Positions 53,240 to 61,509 of a DNA stretch of 64,000 bases are shown here, one piece after another (position 1 is the stretch's first letter; each line of letters opens with the position of its first letter). The DNA is from GWE2-40-63 sp050179685. GTDB lineage: Bacteria > Bacteroidota > Bacteroidia > Bacteroidales > SZUA-534. A model generated the notes under the pieces. The model was not told where the DNA came from. It did no database searches and was given only the letters and a program-made list of their open reading frames with translations. The DNA lies in assembly GCA_050179685.1 (NCBI GenBank), contig JBFXEW010000001.1, positions 186,001 through 250,000 of the forward strand, written 5' to 3'. The position numbers were made by a program, and so were the translations under genes.

Positions 53240-53275
53240 AAAAAGACCTGTGCCTTAGCACAGGTTCTTTTATTT
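53240..53275 (-). terminator. Intrinsic terminator after hemD
   Basis: On the minus strand, AAAAGAACCTGTGC pairs with GCACAGGTCTTTT around a short TAAG loop, and the T run follows. It begins at the hemD stop codon and ends 3 bp before the rnpA start used here. Confidence 0.82.
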
Positions 53276-54025
53276 TTTACAATTCTTATTTGCATCCCGA
53301 ATATACTGATCAAGCGCCATGGTCATCGATGGGGCTTCGGGCAGCGGAGCCTGAATGTCGAGACGTAATTTGGCATCTTTAACCGCTTTTGCGGTTGTTG
53401 GGCCAAAAGCGGCAATTCGGGTGTCGTTCTGTTTAAAGTCGGGGAAATTATCGAACAACGATTTTATTCCCGAAGGACTAAAGAATACCAGGATGTCGTA
53501 ATTTACATCCGACAAATCGGAAAGATCGCTGGCAATGGTCCGATACAAAATAGCAATATTATACTTTACCTTGAGTTTGTCAAGCCCTTTGGGAATTTCG
53601 GGTTTGTGCATGTCAGATAAAGGAACGAAGAACTTTTCGTCTTTGTGCTTTTCAATCACCTCAAGCAACTCGGTAAAGGAGCTCTTTCCAAAAAAGATTT
53701 TTCGCTTCCGGTATACAATATATTTTTGCAGGTAAAAAGCTGTAGCTTCTGAGATGCAAAAATACTTCATGGTGTCGGGCACTGTAATCCGCATCTCTTC
53801 ACAAATACGGAAAAAATGATCGACAGCCGTACGCGCCGTAAAAATAACAGCTGTGTGATCCAAAATATTAATCCGCTCTTTGCGGAAAACTTTTGAATCA
53901 ACAGGTACAACCTGAATAAAAGGTCTAAAATCAATTTTTAGATTATGCTTCTCAGCCAGATCAAAATAGGGCGATTTTTCGGTTTCCGGCTCAGGTTGAG
54001 ATACAAGAATCTTTTTAATTTTCAA
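53270..54025 (-). CDS. hemD: Uroporphyrinogen-III synthase
   Basis: A 251-residue enzyme that cyclises hydroxymethylbilane with inversion of ring D in haem synthesis. The family is poorly conserved, but KKILVSQPEPETEKSPYFDLAEKHNLKIDFRPFIQV at the start is typical of Bacteroidota HemD, as are HTAVIFTARTAVDHFFRICEEM, VFFSPSGIKSLFDNFP and IAAFGPTTAKAVKDA. Two similar domains are expected. It follows the DUF4271 gene by 44 bp, a conserved pairing. Its other pathway genes are not in the window. Confidence 0.93.
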   Translation of the reverse strand: MKIKKILVSQPEPETEKSPYFDLAEKHNLKIDFRPFIQVVPVDSKVFRKERINILDHTAVIFTARTAVDHFFRICEEMRITVPDTMKYFCISEATAFYLQKYIVYRKRKIFFGKSSFTELLEVIEKHKDEKFFVPLSDMHKPEIPKGLDKLKVKYNIAILYRTIASDLSDLSDVNYDILVFFSPSGIKSLFDNFPDFKQNDTRIAAFGPTTAKAVKDAKLRLDIQAPLPEAPSMTMALDQYIRDANKNCKK

Positions 54026-54069
54026 TTTTTCAGTTTTTTTTTGTTACACACCAACCTCGAAATGTTACT

Positions 54070-55242
54070 TTATACGTAGGTTTCAAACAATTTGTAAAGA
54101 ACCAGTAATGGTAAAATTTCAAGTGCACAAAGGTACAAAATCAAATAGAAAATTGAAAGTCTATTTTTGATTCCAAAATTTAATCCCCTAAAAATCCGAA
54201 AAACATAAAAGAAAACTACAACCAAAAACCCGGCATAAAAAAGCCAGGGCGTGACCTGTGGGTCGATAAAAGGAATTACGGCAATTAAAGGCAGCAGCAA
54301 CAAACCTATCATCCGGTTATAAATAAAAATAGTTGCTGTATAATATTTAAACGAACCTTTTGCCAGGAAAAGGAAGTCAATTACAGCCATAATAGTTCCG
54401 CGCAAGCTATAAACAACTATCACAAAGGCTAAAACGGCCAGAAATAAAAACAGGCCACTTAGCCCCAACAATTCCCAATTCTGATAATCGAACCATTGGG
54501 TAACAAAAAGTGCCAGGTTGATAAAAAACAAGACATTCATAATATGAAAAATCCGACTTCGTAATATGTTCGATTCTTCGCGAACGCGCTTTGCCGTGTA
54601 AAAGTTAAAAGCAGTCTGAACAGCCAACTGCAAATAACGACCAAAACCCACACGCAGCCATCCAAATATTACAAGAACCAAAATTATTAGTCCAAGCATC
54701 CAATCGGTGGTCTCGAAAAATGTACCCGATTTATTTGCTGTTCGTATCGATTTTTTTTGTTTTACCTGCTCTTGAACTACAAGCTTATTCTTTTCGGCAA
54801 CTTTATCAGCTTTTTGCTTTGTTAAAAGTACCGGAGCTAATTCCGGTTCAAAGGGCTGTATCGAAAGACTGGCAAAAAAATCGGAATTATCGGGTAAAAC
54901 AAAGTTATCATCAAGTACATTATAAACCGGATGCACAATACTATCCGTTTCAGGAACATAAGGAACCGTTTTCACAACCGGAACCACAACTTTTGGCTTT
55001 TCAATTCTCGACGAATCGACAGTAAAGGTACGTACCGATCCCAATTCCATTGTCTTTCGGCCAATGTCGATCTTATTTTCCTGAGGAGAAATGGTTGGCG
55101 TATTAATTAATAATCCCTTAGCGGGAAGCGTGTCCTGACTCTGAATAATGAACTTTTTATAAACCATGCGAATTTTAACTGTTTTTCCGAAACACCCTGT
55201 CGTTTCAGCTTTCTGCTTTAACAATTGGGATTTTAATGCCAT
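54070..55242 (-). CDS. DUF4271-domain membrane protein
   Basis: A 390-residue protein. The first half (to about 150) is soluble and poorly conserved. A membrane part follows with about six to seven helices (for example TTDWMLGLIILVLVIFGWLRV, LSGLFLFLAVLAFVIVVYSL, LFYAGFLVVVFFYVFRIF). YILRGLNFG-like GLNFGIKNRLSIFYLILYLCALEILPLLVLYKL closes it. The domain is known only as a Bacteroidota DUF, often next to hemD, and no role is established. The start at 55242 could be replaced by MVYKKF at 55167. It is transcribed with hemD. Confidence 0.85.
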   Translation of the reverse strand: MALKSQLLKQKAETTGCFGKTVKIRMVYKKFIIQSQDTLPAKGLLINTPTISPQENKIDIGRKTMELGSVRTFTVDSSRIEKPKVVVPVVKTVPYVPETDSIVHPVYNVLDDNFVLPDNSDFFASLSIQPFEPELAPVLLTKQKADKVAEKNKLVVQEQVKQKKSIRTANKSGTFFETTDWMLGLIILVLVIFGWLRVGFGRYLQLAVQTAFNFYTAKRVREESNILRSRIFHIMNVLFFINLALFVTQWFDYQNWELLGLSGLFLFLAVLAFVIVVYSLRGTIMAVIDFLFLAKGSFKYYTATIFIYNRMIGLLLLPLIAVIPFIDPQVTPWLFYAGFLVVVFFYVFRIFRGLNFGIKNRLSIFYLILYLCALEILPLLVLYKLFETYV

Positions 55243-55320
55243 AAAAATAATAAGTTTAAGCGATAATAATTTATAATTGCCAATTTTAGTTTTGCCTTAA
55301 GGAATAATTTGAATTAATTG

Positions 55321-55328
55321 TATCTTTG
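55321..55328 (+). promoter_or_regulatory. -7 promoter element for the OmpA-like gene
   Basis: TATCTTTG matches TAnnTTTG and lies 20 bp before the ATG at 55349. The -33 region has no properly spaced TTG. Confidence 0.4.
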
Positions 55329-55348
55329 GTTTCGAAAATAAAATTACC

Positions 55349-56398
55349 ATGCATACACTTAAACGTTTTGTTTTTATTGCTCTGGGGCTTGCGGCCATGA
55401 ACGCCTGCGTTCCGACCCGACAATTCCAGGAATTAAAACAAAAAAATGAAACTGCCGTCCACGAACGGGACTCACTTAAAAGCACCAACGAATCGCTAAC
55501 AGTTCAAAACACCGAAATGGAAGCAGAATTGGAGGAATTGCAAAAACGCTTTACCCAAATGGCTTCGCAACAAAGCGGTTTAAAAGATTCGGCTGCTTTT
55601 TACAAAAAACAGTTCAAGGTTTATAAAACCATGTACAACGACCTCTCGAACACCCAGTCGACAGTTGAGAAAGGCCGCGATGAAGAAACGCGAAAGCTGC
55701 TGGCCGAACTTCAGGTTACCAAAGAAGACTTGCAGGTGCGCGAAGATGAGTTGCGGGAACTGGAAGACAACCTGATGGCTAAACAATTGGCTTTGGAAGA
55801 ACGCGACGAAATACTGCTTGCTTTGGATGCATCGCTAAATCAGAAAAAAAACGAACTAGAGGCACAAAGCCGCCGCATGAAGGAATTGGAAAGCATTTTG
55901 CACAGCAAAGATTCTGCAGTTTTTGCCTTGAAATCGAAAATTACCGATGCCCTTTTGGGATTCGAAAATAAGGGGCTTACCATTCAGCAACGCAATGGAA
56001 AAGTCTATGTTACCATGGACGAAAAATTGCTTTTTAAATCGGGGCAATGGGATGTTGACCCCAAAGGACAGCAGGCCATCAAACAAATTGCCGGTGTATT
56101 GGAACAAAATAAAGACATAAATATTGTGGTTGAAGGGCATACCGATGATGTTCCCATGCGCGGAAGTGGCGAGATTAAAGATAATTGGGATTTAAGTGTA
56201 AAGCGGGCTACATCGATAGTAAAAATTCTCCTGCAAAATTCAAGCATGGATCCCAAACGGGTTAGTGCGGCAGGTCGTGGGCCCTATTTCCCGGTCGATG
56301 CTGCTAAAACCACCGAAGCCCGGGCAAAAAACAGAAGAACAGAAATTATTTTAACCCCAAAACTCGATGAGCTGTTCCAGATTTTAGAAAACAATTAA
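55349..56398 (+). CDS. OmpA-family lipoprotein with coiled coil
   Basis: A 349-residue lipoprotein: signal peptide and lipobox MNAC, then a long coiled coil (about 30-200, Glu/Lys/Gln-rich heptads). The C-terminus is an OmpA-type peptidoglycan-binding domain (about 220-340) with VVEGHTDDVPM, DNWDLSVKRATSIVKIL and RVSAAGRGPYFPVD, and the closing KNRRTEIILTP. The domain holds the residues that bind diaminopimelate in peptidoglycan. It likely links outer membrane and cell wall across the periplasm. It is a single gene with its own promoter and a terminator. Confidence 0.93.
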   Translation: MHTLKRFVFIALGLAAMNACVPTRQFQELKQKNETAVHERDSLKSTNESLTVQNTEMEAELEELQKRFTQMASQQSGLKDSAAFYKKQFKVYKTMYNDLSNTQSTVEKGRDEETRKLLAELQVTKEDLQVREDELRELEDNLMAKQLALEERDEILLALDASLNQKKNELEAQSRRMKELESILHSKDSAVFALKSKITDALLGFENKGLTIQQRNGKVYVTMDEKLLFKSGQWDVDPKGQQAIKQIAGVLEQNKDINIVVEGHTDDVPMRGSGEIKDNWDLSVKRATSIVKILLQNSSMDPKRVSAAGRGPYFPVDAAKTTEARAKNRRTEIILTPKLDELFQILENN

Positions 56399-56420
56399 AA
56401 TTTAGCTGACAATTGATAAT

Positions 56421-56456
56421 AAACCTAAGGGTACAATATCCTTAGGTTTTTTTTAG
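56421..56456 (+). terminator. Terminator-like hairpin after the OmpA-like gene
   Basis: AAACCTAAGG and CCTTAGGTTT pair exactly around a 9-nt loop, followed by a T run. It ends about 6 bp before the start codon of the next gene, so it may also influence that gene's expression. Confidence 0.85.
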
Positions 56457-56462
56457 TATAGC

Positions 56463-57485
56463 ATGATTAGCTTCTACGATACCTATCGGTTTTTTAAAAC
56501 CCTGACGATTAGAAAGGTGTTAAACGGAACACTGCTGCGTCTCAGCTATTTCCTGTCGCGAATCAGCGGAAGCATTATACGCTGGGGCTTACCGGAATCG
56601 CTCAGTATTGAGCCCACAAATCTTTGCAACTTAAAATGCCCGGAATGTCCTTCGGGAAACAATGGTTTGACACGCCCCCGGCTTTTTTTATCAGAACCCG
56701 CTTACCATAAGCTGATTGACAAAAACAAAAATCACCTGGCTTTTCTTCAATTGTACTTTCAGGGCGAACCTTTTTTGCATCCAAAAATATATCAATATAT
56801 TCGTTACGCCACAAAAAACCGCATTTACACAGCCACATCGACCAACGGCCAGTTTTTGAACCCGGAAAATTGCTTAAAACTTGTTGATTCGGGCCTACAC
56901 CGACTCATTGTTTCCATCGATGGTACAACACAGGAAAGCTATGAAAAATATCGCGTGGGCGGAAGTCTCGATTTAGCTTTAACCGGAATCGAAAATCTGA
57001 TTGCAGCTAAGAAACAACGAAAGAAAAAAACGCCGGTGCTTATCATCCAGTTTGTTGTTTTTAAAACCAACGAACACCAAATACCCGAGATAAAACAACT
57101 GGCGAAAAAGCTAAAGGTAGATGCATTAAAGCTGAAAAGTCCGCAACTCGAGCATTTCGAAAACGGTCACCCCTTAATGCCCGAAAACAAACGGTTTAAT
57201 CGCTATAAAAAAAATGCAACGGGAACTTATTCCCTAAATAAGAGCAAGCAGGTAAAATGCAAAAGAGCCTGGAATGGTGCCGTTCTTACTGCTGATAATA
57301 AGCTTATCCCCTGTTGTTTCGACAAAGATGCCAAATACCCTTACGGAACATTATCAGAAGGTAATCTGAAGAATCTTTGGAAAGGGGAAAATGCACATCA
57401 GTTTATAAAAACCGTATGGAGTAAAGACAATCCTATTGACATGTGTAAAAATTGTACCGAGGGTTTAAAACAAACCTGGTTTTAA
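56463..57485 (+). CDS. Radical SAM/SPASM-domain protein
   Basis: A 340-residue radical SAM protein. CNLKCPECPSG (CxxxCxxC) is preceded by SIEPT, and the substrate side has LQLYFQGEPFLHP (GEP, SAM-binding). The C-terminal SPASM part has KCKRAWNGAVLTADNKLIPCC followed by a later CKNC, which would hold auxiliary clusters. Proteins of this sort in Bacteroidota modify peptides or other substrates. No precursor peptide gene was recognised nearby. The start directly follows a terminator-like hairpin; a matching promoter was not found. The beta-barrel gene follows by 101 bp. Confidence 0.88.
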   Translation: MISFYDTYRFFKTLTIRKVLNGTLLRLSYFLSRISGSIIRWGLPESLSIEPTNLCNLKCPECPSGNNGLTRPRLFLSEPAYHKLIDKNKNHLAFLQLYFQGEPFLHPKIYQYIRYATKNRIYTATSTNGQFLNPENCLKLVDSGLHRLIVSIDGTTQESYEKYRVGGSLDLALTGIENLIAAKKQRKKKTPVLIIQFVVFKTNEHQIPEIKQLAKKLKVDALKLKSPQLEHFENGHPLMPENKRFNRYKKNATGTYSLNKSKQVKCKRAWNGAVLTADNKLIPCCFDKDAKYPYGTLSEGNLKNLWKGENAHQFIKTVWSKDNPIDMCKNCTEGLKQTWF

Positions 57486-57586
57486 GGATCAAAACACTTT
57501 CAGGAGTTCTTACAGACATATTTCTTTGTCAGATGAAAATAAATAGTTTAAAAATGGTTAGTTTTGAGTCCAAAAATTATCGGTTC

Positions 57587-58285
57587 ATGAATCGCAGCCT
57601 TATTATATTTGTTTTAGTTTTCACAAGCACGCTTGTTCAGGCTCAGTTTTCAATTGGCGTCCGTCAGGGTTATGGAAACCATGGCATCCATTTGGAACCA
57701 CCGGGACTTGAACAACTTCAGGCTGATTTTTGGCTGCCCAATACGGCTTTTGTTATTGCTTTCAATAATAAACTGAATAATGGGCTGCAAATGGAATTTT
57801 CATTGGCACAAAAAGGCTGGCGCGAAGTAGACACCATTCCCGATGCCTACTTTAGCCGTAAAATTACTTATCTTGAGATTCCCTTTTTCAGTCATTTTGA
57901 AATTGGTCAGGGAGCAGTCCGACCCGTAATTCTGGCAGGACCCTATCTGGCTTTTAAATTATCGGAATCTTCAGAAAACCACAATTACAATCATCCAAAC
58001 GAGTTCGACCATTATACGCAGGAAGTCAGGACCCTCGATTTTGGGATAAAAGTAGCACTGGGCTTGCGCTATAATATTAACCGACGACTGGCTGTATTTG
58101 GCGAAGCCCGCTACGATTTACAAATGGCCGGAGGACGTGATATTTTTATCGACAGGCCCAATGGCATTCAGGCTTCACGATTAAGCGAAGTAGGCGGTAC
58201 TTTTGGAATACTCTGGCATATAATTCCACAAGCTAAAAAAGAAGAAAAGAAAGGCTACGTTCCCAAAGAAGATTTGTTTGAATAG
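57587..58285 (+). CDS. Outer-membrane beta-barrel protein (PorT-like)
   Basis: A protein of about 232 residues, with the ATG at 57587 giving signal peptide MNRSLIIFVLVFTSTLVQAQ. The frame is open back to 57452 inside the radical SAM gene, but those residues are not signal-like. Alternating hydrophobic/aromatic strands (FSIGVRQGYG, LQMEFSLAQKGW, YLEIPFFSHFEI, GIKVALGLRYNINRRLAVFGEARYDL) fit an eight- or ten-stranded barrel of the PorT/OMP_b-brl type. Its role is unknown, and it should not be equated with PorT itself. Confidence 0.8.
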   Translation: MNRSLIIFVLVFTSTLVQAQFSIGVRQGYGNHGIHLEPPGLEQLQADFWLPNTAFVIAFNNKLNNGLQMEFSLAQKGWREVDTIPDAYFSRKITYLEIPFFSHFEIGQGAVRPVILAGPYLAFKLSESSENHNYNHPNEFDHYTQEVRTLDFGIKVALGLRYNINRRLAVFGEARYDLQMAGGRDIFIDRPNGIQASRLSEVGGTFGILWHIIPQAKKEEKKGYVPKEDLFE

Positions 58286-58335
58286 CTATGTGTTATATTT
58301 CTGATTGTGTTGCATATATGTTCAATTAACTAAAC

Positions 58336-58998
58336 TTATGCTTTGGATAATAGAGCAACTAATTCCTTTAGCGAAGAGACCACCACATTTCCATTTACCA
58401 TTAAACGCTCTTTCGATTGATGACCATTTGCCACCAACACACAAGAGCAAGATAGTTCGGAAGCTACTTCCTCATCGTGAAGGGTGTCTCCTACTAGCAA
58501 ACAGTTTTTGCCGTTTAAACCAAGCTTTTCAAAAAGTAATCTTCCCCGATCAATTTTTCCGTGCGCAAAATGATCTTCAATTCCGGCAATAGCCTCAAAA
58601 TATTCGTAAATTCCCAGTTTACGTATCGACTGAACCAAACTTTTTTGTTCCATAGCCGATAATACTACCTGTTTGTAACCCCGTTCTTTAAAAAAAGCAA
58701 GAGTAACTTTAACCTCATCGAACAAAAGGGCATTGGGTAACATTCCATGGTAATTATCCATAAACTGTAATGCAGGCACATCATAAGGCTCTTTTTCAAA
58801 ATCGAATCCCAATGCCTGGTAATAATCTTTAACCGGAAAATTAAAAACCTTTAAATAGTGTTCGCGGTTTAATAACGGCAAGCCTCGTTCCCGTAATAAA
58901 GCATTCATCGATTGAATACAGATGTCCCGATCGTCAAGCAGGGTTCCATTCCAATCCCATACAATGGTATTAATAGCCGAAAAATCGAATTTACTCAT
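58336..58998 (-). CDS. HAD-superfamily hydrolase (phosphoglycolate-phosphatase-like)
   Basis: A 220-residue cytoplasmic HAD phosphatase. Motif I is VWDWNGTLLDD: nucleophile Asp15, but the usual second Asp is Asn17. Motif II is VVLSAMEQK (Ser), motif III is the Lys in GKIDRG and motif IV is LVGDTLHDEEVA. A helical cap lies between (about residues 20-80). The substrate is unknown; many relatives are labelled phosphoglycolate phosphatase without test. It ends the three-gene unit started by the GH3-type enzyme, 20 bp after the middle gene. Confidence 0.87.
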   Translation of the reverse strand: MSKFDFSAINTIVWDWNGTLLDDRDICIQSMNALLRERGLPLLNREHYLKVFNFPVKDYYQALGFDFEKEPYDVPALQFMDNYHGMLPNALLFDEVKVTLAFFKERGYKQVVLSAMEQKSLVQSIRKLGIYEYFEAIAGIEDHFAHGKIDRGRLLFEKLGLNGKNCLLVGDTLHDEEVASELSCSCVLVANGHQSKERLMVNGNVVVSSLKELVALLSKA

Positions 58999-59018
58999 AG
59001 TATTGGTTTTAATAAATG

Positions 59019-59801
59019 CTATTTATCATTATATATAAGTACTTTATCGTTTATTAAAATGGCCATGTGGTTTTTGTTCCAGGCAAGATCAATACCACTG
59101 GCTGGAAGTGAAATGGATTGATCCTGCTGCTTTAAAAAAGGCGCCTGCATTTTGAAAAGCATGGTTCCATCGTAAATTATCAAATGCCTTTCTGAAAAAA
59201 ACACCCTTTGCATATTTTCACGGTGAATGGTGCTAAGGTAAGCGCCGAACAGGTCGAAAACCAACAGTTTATTTTGGCAATTCACATAAATCTTTTGATT
59301 GTTTTCATAAATGGCATTTACAGTACAGTTACCAATCCATTCGTTTAGGGCTTGTGTTTTAACAAGTATTTTTCTTTGGTCGTTTACCCGAAATAGTTTT
59401 TGCTGTTCCGGACAAAAAGCCCAAAAACCACCACTCGATGAAGCACAGACCAGCGAAATTTCGGAACCAAAAACCGCGTAGGTTTCAAATGCATCGGATA
59501 ATTGAACCAATTCCCGATCCAAAAAACTTACCAGGCCAGCTTCCTTATAAAAAACCAGCACCTGCATCGCATTGGTAGCATCAACCGAATGAATTGGCCC
59601 GTTTAGCGAGCGACTATAACGGTTTAACAAGGTTCCTGAAGCATTGTACTTAAGCAACTCAACATCATTTATCAGGTATAAATTTCCCAAAGCGTCAAAC
59701 ACAACTTGCTGCGCTTTTTGATTGATTTCAACAAAGGTCTGAGCTCTTGAAACAAACAAAGAGTTAAGTAATATTATTAATATTATTATTTTGTTTTTCA
59801 A
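59019..59801 (-). CDS. Secreted protein, propeller-like, function unknown
   Basis: A 260-residue protein with a signal peptide (IIILIILLNSLFVSRAQ). The rest consists of short repeated beta-strand blocks with hydrophobic and Asp/Asn turns (AQQVVFDALGNLYLINDVELLKY, GSEISLVCASSSGGFWAFCPEQQKLFRV, IYENNQKIYVNCQNKLLVFD, MAILINDKVLIYND). This suggests a WD/NHL-like propeller, but no named family was recognised. It abuts the GH3-type gene (no gap) and precedes the HAD gene by 20 bp, so the three are co-transcribed. Confidence 0.72.
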   Translation of the reverse strand: MKNKIIILIILLNSLFVSRAQTFVEINQKAQQVVFDALGNLYLINDVELLKYNASGTLLNRYSRSLNGPIHSVDATNAMQVLVFYKEAGLVSFLDRELVQLSDAFETYAVFGSEISLVCASSSGGFWAFCPEQQKLFRVNDQRKILVKTQALNEWIGNCTVNAIYENNQKIYVNCQNKLLVFDLFGAYLSTIHRENMQRVFFSERHLIIYDGTMLFKMQAPFLKQQDQSISLPASGIDLAWNKNHMAILINDKVLIYNDK

Positions 59802-61319
59802 TTACTTGTTATTAATCATCTTTAGTATTTCATCAACATAATCGCGGTTGTTCGACAGTCGGGGAATTTTATGTTGTCCTCCCAGTTTACCCTTTAATTG
59901 CAGCCATTTATGAAAGGTTCCTTTATCAACACTATGAACTATAGGCATATCAAGCGTATAATTTTTAAAACGTTTGGCTTCGTAGTCTGAATTTACCGAT
60001 TTCAGGGCTTCATCGAGCATGTAGGTAAAGTAATCCATATCTGAAGGTTCTTTCTCAAACTCAATCAGCCATTCATGGGCGCCCTGTTTATTCAGCTCCA
60101 TATATACCGGAGCCGCAGTATATTCGTTTATTTCGGCACAGCTTTTAGCACAGGCTGCTTTCAGGGCCTTTTCGGCATTATCAACTATCAGTTCTTCGCC
60201 AAAAGCATTGATGAAATGCCGGGTTCTTCCGGTAATCAGAAATTTATGGGGGTAAGTGCTGGTAAACTGAACCGTGTCGCCAATAATATAACGCCAAAGT
60301 CCGCCATTGGTCGAAATTACCACAGCATAATTCTCTCCTGTTTTTACCTCACTAATGCGCAAGGTGGTTGGATTTGGGCTGGAAAATTCCGTCATGGGAA
60401 TAAATTCATAAAAAATTCCATAATCAAGCATCAACATCATGGCCGGATCGTTGGGGTCGTCCTGAATTCCAAAAAATCCCTCTGAAGCATTGTAGGTTTC
60501 CAGGTAATGCATCTCAGGATTGGGAATCAATTGCTGGTATTGTGAGCGGTAGGGAGTAAAACTTACCCCGCCATGTATAAACAACTCCAAATTTGGCCAG
60601 ACTTCCGTGATATTTGATGCCCCGGTAATTTCCAGTATCCGCTTAATTAAAACCAGAGTCCACGAAGGAACGCCTGAAATATTGGTCACATTTTCTTTTA
60701 TGGTAGCATGGGCCATTTGCTCTAATTTCTCCTCCCAATTATCCATTAATGCAATGGATGCTTTGGGTGTTCGAAAAAACTCGGCATAAAAGGGAATGTT
60801 CTCTATTAATATAGCCGACAAATCGCCAAAATACGATTCGTTATTAAAGTTATTTATTTTATGGCTTCCTCCAATTATCAGGCCTTTGCCTTTAAGAACC
60901 CGATTGTCGGGATACAAGTGCTCGTTGATGTACATCACATCTTTTCCACCGCGCAAATGGGCAAGTTCAATAGCCTCCTGGGTAACCGGAATAAATTTGC
61001 TTTTATCGCTGGTGGTCCCGCTACTCTTGGCAAACCATTTAATCTCGCCCGGCCAAAGCAGGTTTTTTTCACCGGCACGCAAACGCTCCACATAAGGTTT
61101 AATCTGTTCGTAATCCTGAAGCGGAACCCGCGATTTGAAATCATCGTAGGTTGTTATGGTATCAAAATCGTGGATTTTACCCCATTCCGTTTCACGCGCT
61201 GCTTCAATAAGACTCATCATTACATCGTGCTGCACATTACCCGGATACTGCCGAAACAAATCAATTTCGTTCATCCTTTTGATGGTAAGCCAGCTAACAA
61301 TCCCCTTTAATATCGGCAT
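59802..61319 (-). CDS. GH3-family acyl-adenylating enzyme (auxin-responsive GH3-like)
   Basis: A 505-residue protein of the GH3 family, the adenylate-forming enzymes named after the plant auxin-conjugating proteins (unrelated to glycoside hydrolase family 3). WFAKSSGTTSDKSKFIPVT is the ATP-binding P-loop; YNASEGFFGIQDDP and GLWRYIIGDTVQFTSTYPHKFLITGRTRHFINAFGEELI follow as in the family. The C-terminal part includes HKWLQLKGKLGGQHKIPRLSNNR. Plant members link amino acids to acyl acids; in Bacteroidota the substrate is unknown. A -7-like element TATCTTTG lies 17 bp before the start. It leads the three-gene unit. Confidence 0.92.
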   Translation of the reverse strand: MPILKGIVSWLTIKRMNEIDLFRQYPGNVQHDVMMSLIEAARETEWGKIHDFDTITTYDDFKSRVPLQDYEQIKPYVERLRAGEKNLLWPGEIKWFAKSSGTTSDKSKFIPVTQEAIELAHLRGGKDVMYINEHLYPDNRVLKGKGLIIGGSHKINNFNNESYFGDLSAILIENIPFYAEFFRTPKASIALMDNWEEKLEQMAHATIKENVTNISGVPSWTLVLIKRILEITGASNITEVWPNLELFIHGGVSFTPYRSQYQQLIPNPEMHYLETYNASEGFFGIQDDPNDPAMMLMLDYGIFYEFIPMTEFSSPNPTTLRISEVKTGENYAVVISTNGGLWRYIIGDTVQFTSTYPHKFLITGRTRHFINAFGEELIVDNAEKALKAACAKSCAEINEYTAAPVYMELNKQGAHEWLIEFEKEPSDMDYFTYMLDEALKSVNSDYEAKRFKNYTLDMPIVHSVDKGTFHKWLQLKGKLGGQHKIPRLSNNRDYVDEILKMINNK

Positions 61320-61335
61320 AAGTATAGGTTTTTCT

Positions 61336-61343
61336 CAAAGATA
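61336..61343 (-). promoter_or_regulatory. -7 promoter element for the GH3-type operon
   Basis: On the minus strand, TATCTTTG matches TAnnTTTG and lies 16 bp ahead of the start at 61319. The -33 box is not clear. Confidence 0.4.
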
Positions 61344-61458
61344 ATTTTTTTGTGGAAGGCATTAAAATTAATGGGTGAAAATTAAAAACTCCTACAGCAT
61401 TATTTCTTCAACAATACATTATCCCTGGAGTGAAAACCGTACTCATTTGCCACAAATA

Positions 61459-61497
61459 AAAAGGGGCCGGCTTCTTACGAAACCGGCCCTCTTTTCA
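61459..61497 (-). terminator. Intrinsic terminator after the T9SS cargo gene
   Basis: Read on the minus strand, AAAAGAGGGCCGG pairs with CCGGCCCCTTTT, with an additional TTC/GAA pair, around a small loop. A T-rich run follows. It starts about 13 bp after the stop codon of the cargo gene. Confidence 0.88.
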
Positions 61498-61509
61498 ACA
61501 TTTAAAAAA

